Positions 47,475 through 59,019 of a DNA stretch of 64,000 bases are shown piece by piece. The stretch covers positions 2,294,001 through 2,358,000 of the forward strand of contig JBHGNT010000006.1 in assembly GCA_043228905.1 (NCBI GenBank). The letters are read 5' to 3'. The notes under the pieces were generated by a model that searched no databases, was not told the DNA's origin, and worked only from the letters and a program-made list of their open reading frames with translations. A program made the translations under genes and the position numbers. Numbering within the stretch: position 1 is the stretch's first letter; every line of letters begins with the position of its first letter. The stretch is from Azolla caroliniana. Lineage: Eukaryota > Polypodiophyta.

Positions 47475-50400
47475 CTCTGGCTTCTCCTCCTCCTCCTCCT
47501 CCTCCTAGCATCCCTTCTCATTCACCGAAACACACAAAACACATATTAAACCCTAATCAAGGGAAAATATAGAAATAAATATTACTTGATTTCCTTACTA
47601 ATCTTATAACTAAGTCAATGTATGCATCCATTTTTATTATGAGGTTCAGGCCCACTTTTGTAATTATATTTCTTGTATTGCTTTCCCAGTCAAAATCCGT
47701 TGCTAAAAACAATCAACCCCTAAAAGCAAACACCATCCCATCCATTTGCCTCTATCATTCTCGGAGTTAAAAAGACCCGCATCACGTCTACCGCATTTCG
47801 TCATTCTCGCTCACTTCGGTGTCCTCCCATGGCCTTCGAGGTTTTTGCATAAACCCATGGGACCCAAAAGTCCCTCACCACATGAAGTGGGGCATTATTT
47901 CCGAAGAAAAGAATGACATTTCGAATGATTACTCCAAGTCTTTCTTCCTCCTTTTCTTCTTTTTCGTGAATAGTAATTGCAATATGTACAAATTGTATAA
48001 CTACGATGGGTGGGTGTGCAATGTCCAAATGAAACCCATCGGATTCCCCGGATTGACCAATTCCTTTGTGTTACCAAACGGCCCACATGATTTCCTATAT
48101 GTTTGCTAACATCCCTCTCTATATAGTGACTCTCTCCCCCTTTTTGCTCTCAGACATCTACAATATAGGAGAAACCATTTATATCTGCTCTCTATTTAAG
48201 CATAGAAGCGAGCCAATGGAAAATACATTTTCGACTTGTGGCTGGCTATTCACTTTTGCACCAAAAGAGGAGACTATTTCGCAATGCTCTTTTTAGGTTC
48301 GAAGAACGTCAATATATGATTGTCATTGTCATCATCTCATTGAAAGGTGGTGTCCCATATGATTTTTTATTTGAAGACCTATTTCTCGAGACTAGCAACT
48401 CCTTCATGTGGAAATGCTTCATTTTAAGTCTTATAACACGTGATATTTCTTCAAACACCATCACATATATAGTATTGAGAAAAAAATTCGAGCATGTACG
48501 ACTTTTCTATAGGTTTTAAGTTATTTTTCCAAACTAATAACTCCATCAAGGTCAAAAGATCTCGTTTTAAGTCACATAACACAATATTTTGTCAAACTTC
48601 ATCATATATATAGTATTGAGAAAATATCTCGAGTATGCAATACTTCTCTATAGGCATTAACATAAACATACAATTATCTCTTCAAGTTGCATTGAGGATG
48701 CAATCACATCTACATAGTGCTTCAAGACAAAGTCAATTACGTGTTTATTAAAAAGTTTACAAGTTGTGGTTGGGGCTAATTAAACGAAATCAACTAAGTA
48801 CAACAAAAACATATCACTTTTGTGCTATATTGCTATCATTTTGTAGTATTTTCCGAGAAATTCTTTAAGTTTCTAGTGGAGCAAATGGATAACTAACAAA
48901 GGTATTAATTACTCAAGAGATCATTCTCGAAAATATTCTCCAAGCAAAATGTGGTTTAAGACATAAGTGTCACAAAATTTTAACAATTGCATGTTTCCCA
49001 AAATGTGGCAATCATGCTGCTAACCTTTTGCACATAATGAATCCTACAATAATATCAAAACGACAAGAATTCGTAACAGTTTCATTAAAACTCCTCAAAT
49101 GTGGAAAAATCGCACACACGATGACTTTCTTTTGTAGATAGATTGAAAATACACCCACAAGTTAGAAAAGCTGGGGACATAATGTTTAACCATGCCAATA
49201 GCTTTTTAATCAAAAAACCAATTTTCAAAAGTTTTTACATGAAACAGTTATTTCCATTCTTTCATTTTTATGATATGAGATTGTGTTGATGGTCTTTTGC
49301 ATCTCTATGAATTCTCGAAAAAAATTTATTGCTATCTAAAAGTTTTGCATTAATGGTCAACTTATTTCAACAAACATTGCTATCATTGACCTAAGCACCA
49401 TGCCTTGAACTACAAAAAGTGATATTTTATTTTGAATTATTAATCGTATGAATTCAAGATAAGTGGACATATAAAGGACTTCTTAAAAATGAGGGGAAAT
49501 ATTGGAGAGAACTCTATCACTAGATCATTTTAGCCTCCGCGTAATATGCACTAAAAGGATGGTCAGTCCAAAATATCCCATGAATGGTACCACCAAAGAT
49601 GATGGAAAAGAAACATGAGGGGAAGACATGATCACCTTGACCAATCAAGGTGAGGTTCCCACATCGTCAAACTAGAGAATTATTCAAACAACAAATACAT
49701 AGCTTCATCACACGATCAATCTAGAGAAACGGAGTCTTCAATGCAGCATACATGTACACAATGACTCATTTCTACTAAATAGAATAAACTTATAATAAAT
49801 AGTGTTAGTTTCATCTAAAGAAGCCTACAAGAAAATGAACACAAACTTGACACTTAATCACAACTACATTTTTGTAGTCTAAAGACACTTACAAGAAAAC
49901 GAACACAAACTTGCCACTCAATCACTACTACATTTTTGTAGTCTTTACGAAGTTCAAGAGCACGTATGATCCTTCTTTATTATGTTAAAAGTCATCAAAT
50001 ATCTAATTCTACAATGAATGAATGTTTTAGTAATGGTAAAATCGTCACTAACATGATGGGTTTTCATTTGTTTCTTTCATGATCATACATGAAGCAATCA
50101 CAAAGATTCTAAGAACAAGTTTAACGAATCAACAAGTAACACATCAAAGACTTTTATAAACACTAATTTGTTCTCAAGCCTACACACCTAAATTTGAAAT
50201 CCTCCTCTCTAAACCGGCACCAATGTAATTATTCAAAAAGTAAATCCCCCACATCAAGAGTAAGTAAAACTTTGTGAAGACCAATTTACTCTCAAAGTTA
50301 TGAATGGTAAAATTTGCAACCTCCTTCAAACTGTGACAATGCAAAAAATTCACCAAACACATCCACCATGTCAAGATCAGATAATTTTGTCCAACCAATT

Positions 50401-50891
50401 TACTCTCAGGTCTAAGCGCACATAAATTGGCAATCCCCATGTCAAGGTCAAAAAATTTGGCATCCAATGTCCCTGCTTTATACTACTTTGGAAACATTTG
50501 CAAAGGATGCTCTTATTTAATCAAGAACAAAAGTTGATAAGACAGTACATACATTGTCCATTGATGCTTTCATCAATCGAGAACAGAAGTTACCAGACTG
50601 AACGAGAATCACATTCATAAGGTGCTCAAAACTATCATAATATATTGTTTGTTACAAAGAATTCCAAATGTTAGTAATCCTCTCAAACTGGGCTGATTCT
50701 TCCTCTAAGAGTCTTTTGCAATCCAAGCTGTTTTTTTCTTTCTTTTATCTCACATACAAAAAGACGGCATGATCAATTTATATTGGGGTAAATACGAGGT
50801 AATACTTAAGAACTGGAAGAGAATTATCTTCCACATACTATACAAGTTAGCCTTTTTAATTTGAAGTGTAATAGAGTGTTGTTCTTCGAGT
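47475..50891. other. intergenic spacer between ARM and P4H genes
   Basis: A CTCCTC-rich leader of the ARM gene lies at 47475-47520. Otherwise AT-rich with three sets of diverged tandem duplications: about 48412-48655 (TATATATAGTATTGAGAAAA twice), about 49825-49945 (CTACATTTTTGTAGTCT twice, 57-bp period), and about 50165-50470 (two to three diverged units around ACCAATTTACTCTCA). No gene recognised. Confidence 0.45.
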
Positions 50892-53531
50892 TCACCATCT
50901 ATCTTGATCTCTAATCCACTTTGTCGCAACCCACTTTTCGCCTTTCACAACCGGGCAACTACCATGTAAAGATGTCTGGATAAAGAAACCTTTCATAAGA
51001 AATAATGTTTTTGGCACATATGTCTGGATAAAAGAACACCACATGCGAGATAGATATAGATTTTTTAATAGGTTTTACCTTATCGAAAGTTCCATTGTTG
51101 AACATCGAATAAAATAGAAGAGCATCTCCTCTACGAGGCTTCACTTTTAGACCAATACATTGCTTGTAGTCATAGTTGATGTTCATGTTTTGGTAATTCT
51201 ATAAGTAAAGAGAGGACAAAATCATGCAATCAGCTGTGGTATGTTTACCCAGGTTTCACACTACATATGTTAAATTTTTTGACAATACTAGGATTTTTAC
51301 TTAACCTCAAACGGAAACATGGTCTCTCCGCCCTCCTCCACATCCGAGAGATACAAAAGAAAAGATGCCATCTGTGAAATAATTAATATTTGCAATGTCT
51401 TAATGAAAGCGACTGTTTCCAGTTGCATCGTACTTGTAATGAATTGATTTGAAACAAGCAGCATATAACAAAATTAAACTAATATTTAGCATATACTTCT
51501 TACCCACACTATAATACTTACTAAAACACACTTATGCATTTAAAAAAGGGTTTAATATGAGAAGGTTCCAAGGCATCATTTGCAGTCATATGAGAGTAAT
51601 TTCCATTAATATATGTGTGCAAATCAAGTATTTGTCTCAATTTTTTACTTCAGACAGTTGCAAAACTACTAAAAAAAATGCAAAAAAGTGTCGTGGAAGA
51701 TTGATTGCTTACTCTTTGGCTCTTTTGAGGACCATATTCCTCAGGATTGAAGAAATCATAGTGGCTGTTGTACTTTTGACCTATTTCATACCGCAGCACA
51801 TTGAATGCCTAGAATAATATATGAACCCAAAACCATATTAAATATTTCTGCGAAAACGAATACAGATAGGCAAAAAGTCCAACTGATAAGTAAATACCTC
51901 GCCATGAGAAACGGGCACCATTGTAGCTCTTGCCATCTTTTCCTCGACCCAAGCTAGAGTTCCTGTTTTGTCTTGTTTCGCAGAGAGAAATGTACCAGAG
52001 CTGAAAAAATAAAAATAAAATTTGGATCCCCTTATTACTAACCTCTTCATCAACAGATGAGAAAATTTTACAAAAGAATGTAAATAGAAGCATAAAAACT
52101 CAGACCTTGTTCTTGTTTCTTTGGTACTTTCTTCTGTCTCGCCTTTTCGAAGTGCAAGAGCTGAAGGTCTCAATTGTGCACGTGCTAAGGTGATGATGGT
52201 TTCACACTGCTCCTTACTTGCAAAATTTGGAAACAAAAGTGCACGTGGATGCCAACTAAGCACCTAGCAATTGAAAATCAATGCTGAGGAACTCTTTGTA
52301 CTTCACTAAACCAAAAAACAAAAGCTGAATACATCACGTATACTGCAATCTCCAACACACTAACTATAAGCAGCCTTATACGCTTTAACATGCCTCATAC
52401 TATATACACATTGATAACAATAGGGAGTATTTTACTTGGAACTGTATGTCACTAATGTAGTTATCACCAGTCTCGCCGTGATCAAAATTATCTGAATCTT
52501 TTCCTTGAGGAATCTCTAGTGACTTTCTACCGTGCTGAGCATTAGCTTGTGAACCCTCAGGCAATAGTTTCTGCAACGGAAGCAGATACATAGTTAGTTA
52601 GTCATCTCCCATCATTCACAGTATAAAATTCTTTGGCACGACATTATAGACCATGATGCAACATTGTTCGATATTAAAAGGTAAAAGATCCATAGCCACT
52701 TTAGCCCTGGGCATGGTATGCAATGACATGAATAATTTTTGGGGTTCCAAAGCTGAGGAAAGAAATATCCTTTTATGCGAGCATACACAAATGTGATCAG
52801 GGGGAAATCTTCTTTTAGCTTTTCAGAGCAGCACAATCCATATTTGTTTGGGTTCGTGGCACATCAAAACTGTCATCAATGGTGTTATATTATCATTGAA
52901 AATATTGTCATAAACTCATCCTTAATTCACAATATCTTTACCATAGCATTCGGCTACCATTCAAACTACCCTTGGATATGCAGATTGGCATGGCATCAGA
53001 TATGGTATAACATTTATTCATTTAAGATCTTAATTACACACCAGTCCTTTCACTAGATTTAACTGCTATCACATGGTTAAATTTAAGCCCCTCCTGGAAT
53101 TATAATATCAAAGGATCTTTTAAAGATCTTTTAGAATGATATATTTTTTCCATAGAACAGAGCCCATGATATATTTGCCAAAACATTTGGCTATTCTTCA
53201 AGCCTAGAAGGATTTGTACCATCGAAGGTACTCTATTACCCATTTAAGATCTAATAGTAGTAAACAGATCCTTCATACGAGATTATGATCCATATATAGT
53301 CATCATAACAAGACCTTACAACAATCGTATCCTTGTCTAGCTTTTTTTTCTAGGTAGAGTTGGAAGAAAATGAAGGAAAATAAAAGATGGAATCATCAAT
53401 AATACCTGGTACATAAATGCGGAAGAGCCATAGAATCCTGCTAAAAAGCAAGCTAAACAAAGAAGAAGAACAATAGGAGCAGAAATCTTCTCATAATGAG
53501 GAATCCAGCTGCTTCTGCTTTTCACCTTCAT
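50892..53531 (-). CDS. prolyl 4-hydroxylase (2-oxoglutarate/Fe(II) dioxygenase), type II membrane
   Basis: Hydroxylates proline in extensins and other hydroxyproline-rich cell-wall proteins, in the ER/Golgi, using 2-oxoglutarate, O2 and Fe(II). Eight exons on the minus strand (53406-53531, 52436-52570, 52106-52263, 51898-52000, 51713-51808, 51306-51371, 51079-51198, 50892-50975) join in phase to 295 residues, the usual plant P4H size. A basic N terminus and one membrane segment (about 17-36, SAPIVLLLCLACFLAG) fit a type II Golgi/ER protein. A variable stem (43-87) is followed by the catalytic domain from VLSWHPRALLFPNF. Iron ligands H190 and D192 (SHYDFFNP) and H272 (SLHGSCP), and the 2-oxoglutarate lysine K282 (KGEKWVATKWI), are intact. 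The family block DVEEGGETMFPFE is present. A likely substrate class (LRR-extensin) is encoded 8 kb away, which is probably coincidence. Confidence 0.95.
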
Positions 53532-54230
53532 GCTCTAGAGTTGAAGAACTGATAGAAACCCAAAAACATCGTCAACAAAAAAACAAAACATTCAATTATT
53601 TAATCATTTAATCATTTAATCATTTAATCATTTTAATTTTGATGAACACGATTAGAGAGAGAGAGAGAGAGACCTGAAAAACAGATATTGGCAAGTACCC
53701 AACAGATAGATCGGTGGGGAAAACCCCTAAAAAAGAAGGAATACAGAGGAGATCGAAATTATCTGAGATGAGAGAGGAAATAAAAAGGAAGTCTTGGAGA
53801 GAGAGATGATGAAAGTGAATGCGATACAAGTATCTGAAGCAACTGGTGAAAAATCGGCAGGATTTCCTGAATAAAAGGCAAAAATTAAAATTAAAACTAA
53901 AATTTTAAAAATGAAAAGGTAAGAGGGGGGGGGGGGGGGGGGGGCAGAGAAAAACAGAGCAGGATGAATAGATAATGAGGGAATACTTGGATTTGTTCTG
54001 TAAACACAAAAAGGAAATAAAATTAGTAATACTAGTAACTAGTGAGAGTAGTGATAGTAGTAGAAGTAGAGTCTCATAATAATAATAAAAGGCTCATTGT
54101 ATGACATGAAGATTGATTGATGGTCATTGGTAACAAAAGACTAAGCAAAAAATAAACACAAAAACGTTCTCCGGGTTTCTCTTTATTTCCTCGCATGCCC
54201 CTCAATCCCCCGCCCGACCCTCGCCTCCTC
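53532..54230. promoter_or_regulatory. 5' flank of the prolyl 4-hydroxylase gene
   Basis: Contains TTTAATCATT repeats (53600-53632), a GA run (53655-53672) that fits a purine/pyrimidine-rich plant leader on the minus strand, and a 20-base poly-G tract (53925-53944). A leader intron is possible but unproven. Confidence 0.4.
53925..53944. repeat. poly-G tract
   Basis: 20 consecutive G residues, capable of quadruplex-type structure; the length may vary in the real genome. Confidence 0.9.
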
Positions 54231-55855
54231 CTGTGTGTCCACCCTTATCCATCCGCTTTTTAGAGAATGTTCCTTCTCCTTGTTCCTCGTGCGCACGCGC
54301 GCAAAGTTCGACGAAAGAGTTCCTTCACCTTACGATCAGTCTTCTTCGTCACGAACCTGAAGGGTTCTTATGGTATATTGAACCTATTACGGGCTTTAGG
54401 GAAGAGGGATGTCATTGGTCCCATTACACAACAATTGGACATCCAATCCGACATGTTTTCATATTCATAAAGTTGGGTTTGCGTAAAAGTAATGTAGCCA
54501 TACTAGCAGCAAACCATGGCTTATCCCTACAATTTTGAGGATCTTACGGCCAGGTACATCCCCTATGTTGTTGTAACATAGCTTACATAAAGCCAACCCT
54601 CGGCAAGATAACGTGTCAACTCAGTTACAATAACTACAACACCTATTTCTTTTTAGGCTATGTACTTTGTTGTATTCCACAAGGACTAGATCATTACATA
54701 ATACACCTTTTGTGTACTCCATTTATACCATAAATCCCAATATCTATGATAGTCAAACACAACCTTATACAATGGGAAACACACGGTTTTGACTCCCCTA
54801 GCATAAACTTACTAAAAGGTCAACAAAATCACTCTCTCCCTCGTGATACTCTATTATTGATGCATTGAAACACTAAGAGAGAAGTCTAATCGTTGCTTCT
54901 CTTTAATTAAGTTTGATATCGTACACTCATCTTTGTTTTTATGTTATTTTTCCTTTTCCCTATATCGAAATTTGAGTTTCTTATCTAATAGATTACATGT
55001 AGTTCCTCACAATTTTTGTTAGTTTTTTTTATAGAAACTAGCATAAACCACATGTAGTTGATGCGATGAGCATATATGTGTGCACTAGACAATACTTAAG
55101 CTCAAAGTTTTCTACACTAATGTTGTGCATTTAAGTGACAGGGTATGAAACATGCAAGGTTACTTACTACATGCATAATTGGAGTGATGATGATATAGAG
55201 TGCGCACAACACTCTCTTAATTATGAACATTACTTCCTATAGACGATACTACATTGCAACATGATTCGATATCTCCTGAATGTTTGAACCAAGTGAATGA
55301 ATATGTCGTTCTACACCTACATATATGCTTACTTCCACTCTTTATAATAAATAAGCTCCTTTTGAATAAACTTTTTTTCTAGTTTTTGGAAACATCTTCA
55401 AAACTAATTGCTTTCTCTTCTTTTAAGACCTCCCTCTAATTAACCTCAAATTTGGCATAATAATATATGAAAGACATATGTATATCATTGTATCAACTAT
55501 CCTTCACATGTCCACCAAATTAAAACGAAACCTTAGTCTCTGAAAGATTCAATGCTTTATGTGACTTGCAACAGCTCATGCAATGGAACAAATAAACCAG
55601 AATATTCTAAGAAAACCAAATAAGTAGATTTCCACTAGGTCTCCATTATGTAATGCTCGGGTTGTTTTCAACCTTTTTATCCACTTCGATGCCTCGTTCA
55701 ATATGTAGAAACACCCACATGAAATTAGCTTTATGTATAGGCTTGATTCTTGAATAAAGAAATGAGCGGTGTAGAAACATATTTCAGATTCGAAATCACT
55801 TTTACAAAGCAATGACTTTTAGTTTCTTTTGATGCATACACGTTTTTTATTTCCC
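54231..55855. other. intergenic, no gene recognised
   Basis: AT-rich DNA. The frame at 54233-54538 has no recognised domain. Confidence 0.4.
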
Positions 55856-56140
55856 CAACAAATAATACCACCATCTCCAAAATCTCAACCATTTGAGAAA
55901 TGGTTTACATTGCAACATAGCTCAAGGTTTTAAACAAAAATCCAATAAGTTTTTCTTAATTGAGTTCAATGCTATTTAGAATACCACTTTTGTATTTACG
56001 CAACCAATAATACAACAATCACCAAAATCTCAGCCATTTGAGAAATGATTTACATTGCAACATAGTTCAAGTTGTAAAGCCAGAAACCAACAGGTTTTCC
56101 TAAATTGAATCCTTGATAAGCATCAATTCTAGAGATATTC
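55856..56140. repeat. two-copy diverged tandem duplication, about 143-bp period
   Basis: CAATAATAC, then CCAAAATCTCA, CCATTTGAGAAATG, TTTACATTGCAACATAG and TTGA occur near 55858 and 56001 with point changes and indels. Confidence 0.8.
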
Positions 56141-57181
56141 CAAACTAAAATGCAACATTGTGCCATTTATAATTGACAAAGTTTATTACAACAATTTCGA
56201 TCCTTTCCAATTACTTGAAGTTAACTACGTTTGTGTCACTTTGTCATAGATGTCTCACACAATATGATGTATCTACTCTAGAGAGAGTGAATCCCAACAA
56301 AACAACTCGAGTTAACCTTGCATATAGCCAATATAGTGCGAAAAATAACATCACAAATCCACATTTAGCTATAGTTAGGTGATGTTATATAATGAGCAAG
56401 AGAGCTCATTCTCAAGTTAGGTGATTTTGGCATGGAGTATCCATGTTTGTTCAACAAGTGGAATCATGGGGTAGTGAATAATGAGGGTGCGTGGAAGGCC
56501 TACAACAACCAAGGTGACATGTTGTGGATTGTAGACTCGCCATGCCGAAACTCAAGGATATATCACAAGACGATGGACAAAACACTCATGAATCAATTCA
56601 GCCATGGGTTGTATGACCCTAAATTATTTTTCACATTATGGGATTGAGTCTTGACAATGGGTTTTACGTGGTGCTTAGTATCTTCAATATAGTATTTTTC
56701 AGATCGTGCATGTGAAGAGTTTGGCTTCCTAACAATGGCGCTATAGCATTGCCATTATCATAGTTTCCATAATGAGGTAGCCTTTGCCACAAGTGTGAAC
56801 AAGCTAGCATCCCCTTTAAATAAACCATTTAGCCAATATTAGAAACCTTTGAATCATGCCGATTTGGAGATGGAAACAAATATTCCCATATTGTAAACTA
56901 TACATCACTTCTATTGCTTTCAAATCATTACATCACATTTCTCTCACTTTTGTGCAAGTATATCTTATATGATTTCATCTTACCTTAATCACATCATACC
57001 TCATTATGTTAATAAGCTATCACATCACATAACTTGATGCTAAGAAAAACCTACTCTTTGAACCAATAGGAAAAAAGCCTATGCATTGCTTTTCAACTAT
57101 TTATGATGATTGTGGTATTATATATGTAATACTGATGGTATGTTTAGATATTCATGACAACTATAAATGTATCTCAATCCA
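56141..57181. other. intergenic, no gene recognised
   Basis: AT-rich spacer with short chance frames only. Confidence 0.4.
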
Positions 57182-57537
57182 ACTTTTTTTTTCCAAAAAC
57201 ACAAAACTCCTTCCATTTGTTATAAAATTATACAGCTGTGAATGTTATATACAAATCCCAAACGCGACTTGATAGTTCCATCTTATGTGGAGGCCAATAA
57301 TGGTGCCCGATGCATGAGTTTATTGGAGAAGACCCACCTACACCATTGTTTCCATAGAGTCCATAGTGTTATTGGGCTAACCAATCCCAACACGACTTGA
57401 TCTTTGGCATTGATGGGAGTTGAGTGAACATTGTCGGTGGTGGAAAACAAGACCTCTTGTGCCTTTATCACCAATGTCATCCCCCTGCTCCTAATGTTTG
57501 TATCTGTCAATTGGGGCCTCCCACGATAACCGACATA
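57182..57537 (-). mobile_element. second 3' LINE fragment of the same family
   Basis: The minus strand carries a frame (57283-57510: MTLVIKAQEVLFS, then VVLGLVSPITLWTLWKQW and RWVFSNKL) closely matching the LINE piece at 9787-10164. Its 3' end shares the CTCCTTC...TTATAAA...TACAAATCCC and GATAGTTCCATCTTATGTGG stretches with that copy and ends in a poly-A tail (poly-T at 57185-57192 on the plus strand). An internal deletion of about 160 bp removes part of the frame. Similarity stops near 57537. Confidence 0.8.
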
Positions 57538-58796
57538 TCAAAACCTTAATATTATATGAGCACAAATAAACTTTGAAAACCTTAATATTATTTAAGCATG
57601 AACAAAACTTTGAAAGCCCTTATATTATTTGAACATGAACAAGTTACAATTCAATTGCAATTGCAATTGCATATAAGGAAGCTTAGGTTAATATATGAAT
57701 CTATAAAAGAACTCTAGAAAACTCCACCCATGAAATATAGCGTACCCAAAGCTTCATAAAGGATTCAGCTTCCAATGTCGGTACAAATAATTTCCATGGT
57801 GTTTACTATTTCAAATATATGTGGCTTGAAATTAAGTGTGATATAAAACAGTAATAAAAAAGCCAAGTTTATTTTACTAAAGAGGTTAGGGGTTTAGCAC
57901 ACATATCTATTTAAATGTTCCATTACTTCCCCTCATTTAACCATTGGTTGTTCTAATTGCAACTCTATTTGGTTTGGTGGGAACCTTTATTAGGAAATGC
58001 AAGATCATAGCTAATATTAAGAATGTCAAAGTTGTGATATACTCTCATTGTTTATAGTTGATCACCTTTTGAGGTCGATTGTAAGGAGTTCACGATAATG
58101 ATAGAAAGGTTTGGAGAGTGTTTGTTCCATTACAATAAATAATTTGCATGGTTGGTGCAAACGTGAGCAATGTAGAAGCCACAATTATACCCTATTTGGT
58201 TTTTCAAAGACTGATTTTGGAGCATACATTGACATCATAAGTTTTAGTTGAGTGATGTATATTGCTGGAAGTTTTTGTATGGGATTGTATAACCAAAACC
58301 CGTGGGGGGATGTTTGGAGCCACAATACGAATCATTTCTCTACCGTACTCAAACGAGCTTTTTTATTAAAAGAAATCGAACACACATTGTGCAATTGGTG
58401 ATATGAAGGAATCTGAGGTGGGGAAGAGTGGGGCCGAGGGGGGGATCGGATTACGGCGAGAAGGGTGGCGGAGAGATGATCGGAGAGGGATATAATGATT
58501 CTAAATATTATGAAAGAAAACAAGGGGGAGAGAGAGAGAGATCGTGTTTCTCATCGCCCTAATCTAAAAGCCTAATTGGTTTGTACGAGAGGGCGGGCGA
58601 CACACATGAGCGAAAGAAGAGACCGGACAAGAGTGCGTTCACACACATGGGAAGGGGGTGAAGGAGAGACTCGAGAGAGGCTTGTTTGTTTTTTGGGCGA
58701 GGTTATCAGCTGAAACCCTCTTGTTTTTTTTGCTTTTTTCTTTTGCTTTTGGCTGTCAGCTGAAAGTTCGTTGGACTTCGCATGGGAACTCAAAAT
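57538..58796. other. intergenic and upstream region of the membrane-protein gene
   Basis: Three short diverged units around CCTTAATATTAT (57543-57645) and AT-rich DNA. From 58490 on it becomes GA/CT-rich. No gene recognised. The minus-strand frame 58572-58856 (Ser-rich) is a low-complexity artefact. Confidence 0.4.
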
Positions 58797-58922
58797 AGAA
58801 GAAGAAGAAGAAGAAGAAGAAGAAGAAGAAACAAGGAATAGCGCGCATGGGCACATTCATCGTGCATCCTTTTTTCCTCATATCCCTTTTGCTTTCGATC
58901 TTCTGTACCATCGCTATTACAG

Positions 58923-58965
<43 letters not shown>

Positions 58966-59015
58966 GTGTTGCGCACACAGACACAGACACAGACAGACAG
59001 ACAGACAGACAGAGA
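58797..59015 (+). promoter_or_regulatory. probable leader of the membrane-protein gene with GAA, CT and ACAG repeats
   Basis: Contains (GAA)n at 58798-58831, (CT)n at 58924-58959 and (ACAG)n at 58978-59012, just before the start codon. Pyrimidine-rich leaders of this kind are common in plant 5' UTRs. No TATA box was identified. Confidence 0.4.
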
Positions 59016-59019
59016 ATCC

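Noticed and set aside
46358-47572. Several plus-strand and shifted frames across the ARM gene
   Set aside because: GC-rich coding DNA gives long shadow frames; only the minus frame 46257-47474 shows ARM repeats.
54233-54538. 101-residue frame in the P4H-LINE spacer
   Set aside because: No domain, an overlapping alternative frame, and no regulatory context.
58572-58856. Minus-strand Ser-rich 94-residue frame
   Set aside because: Its poly-Ser comes from the GAA repeat and the rest lacks any recognisable domain.
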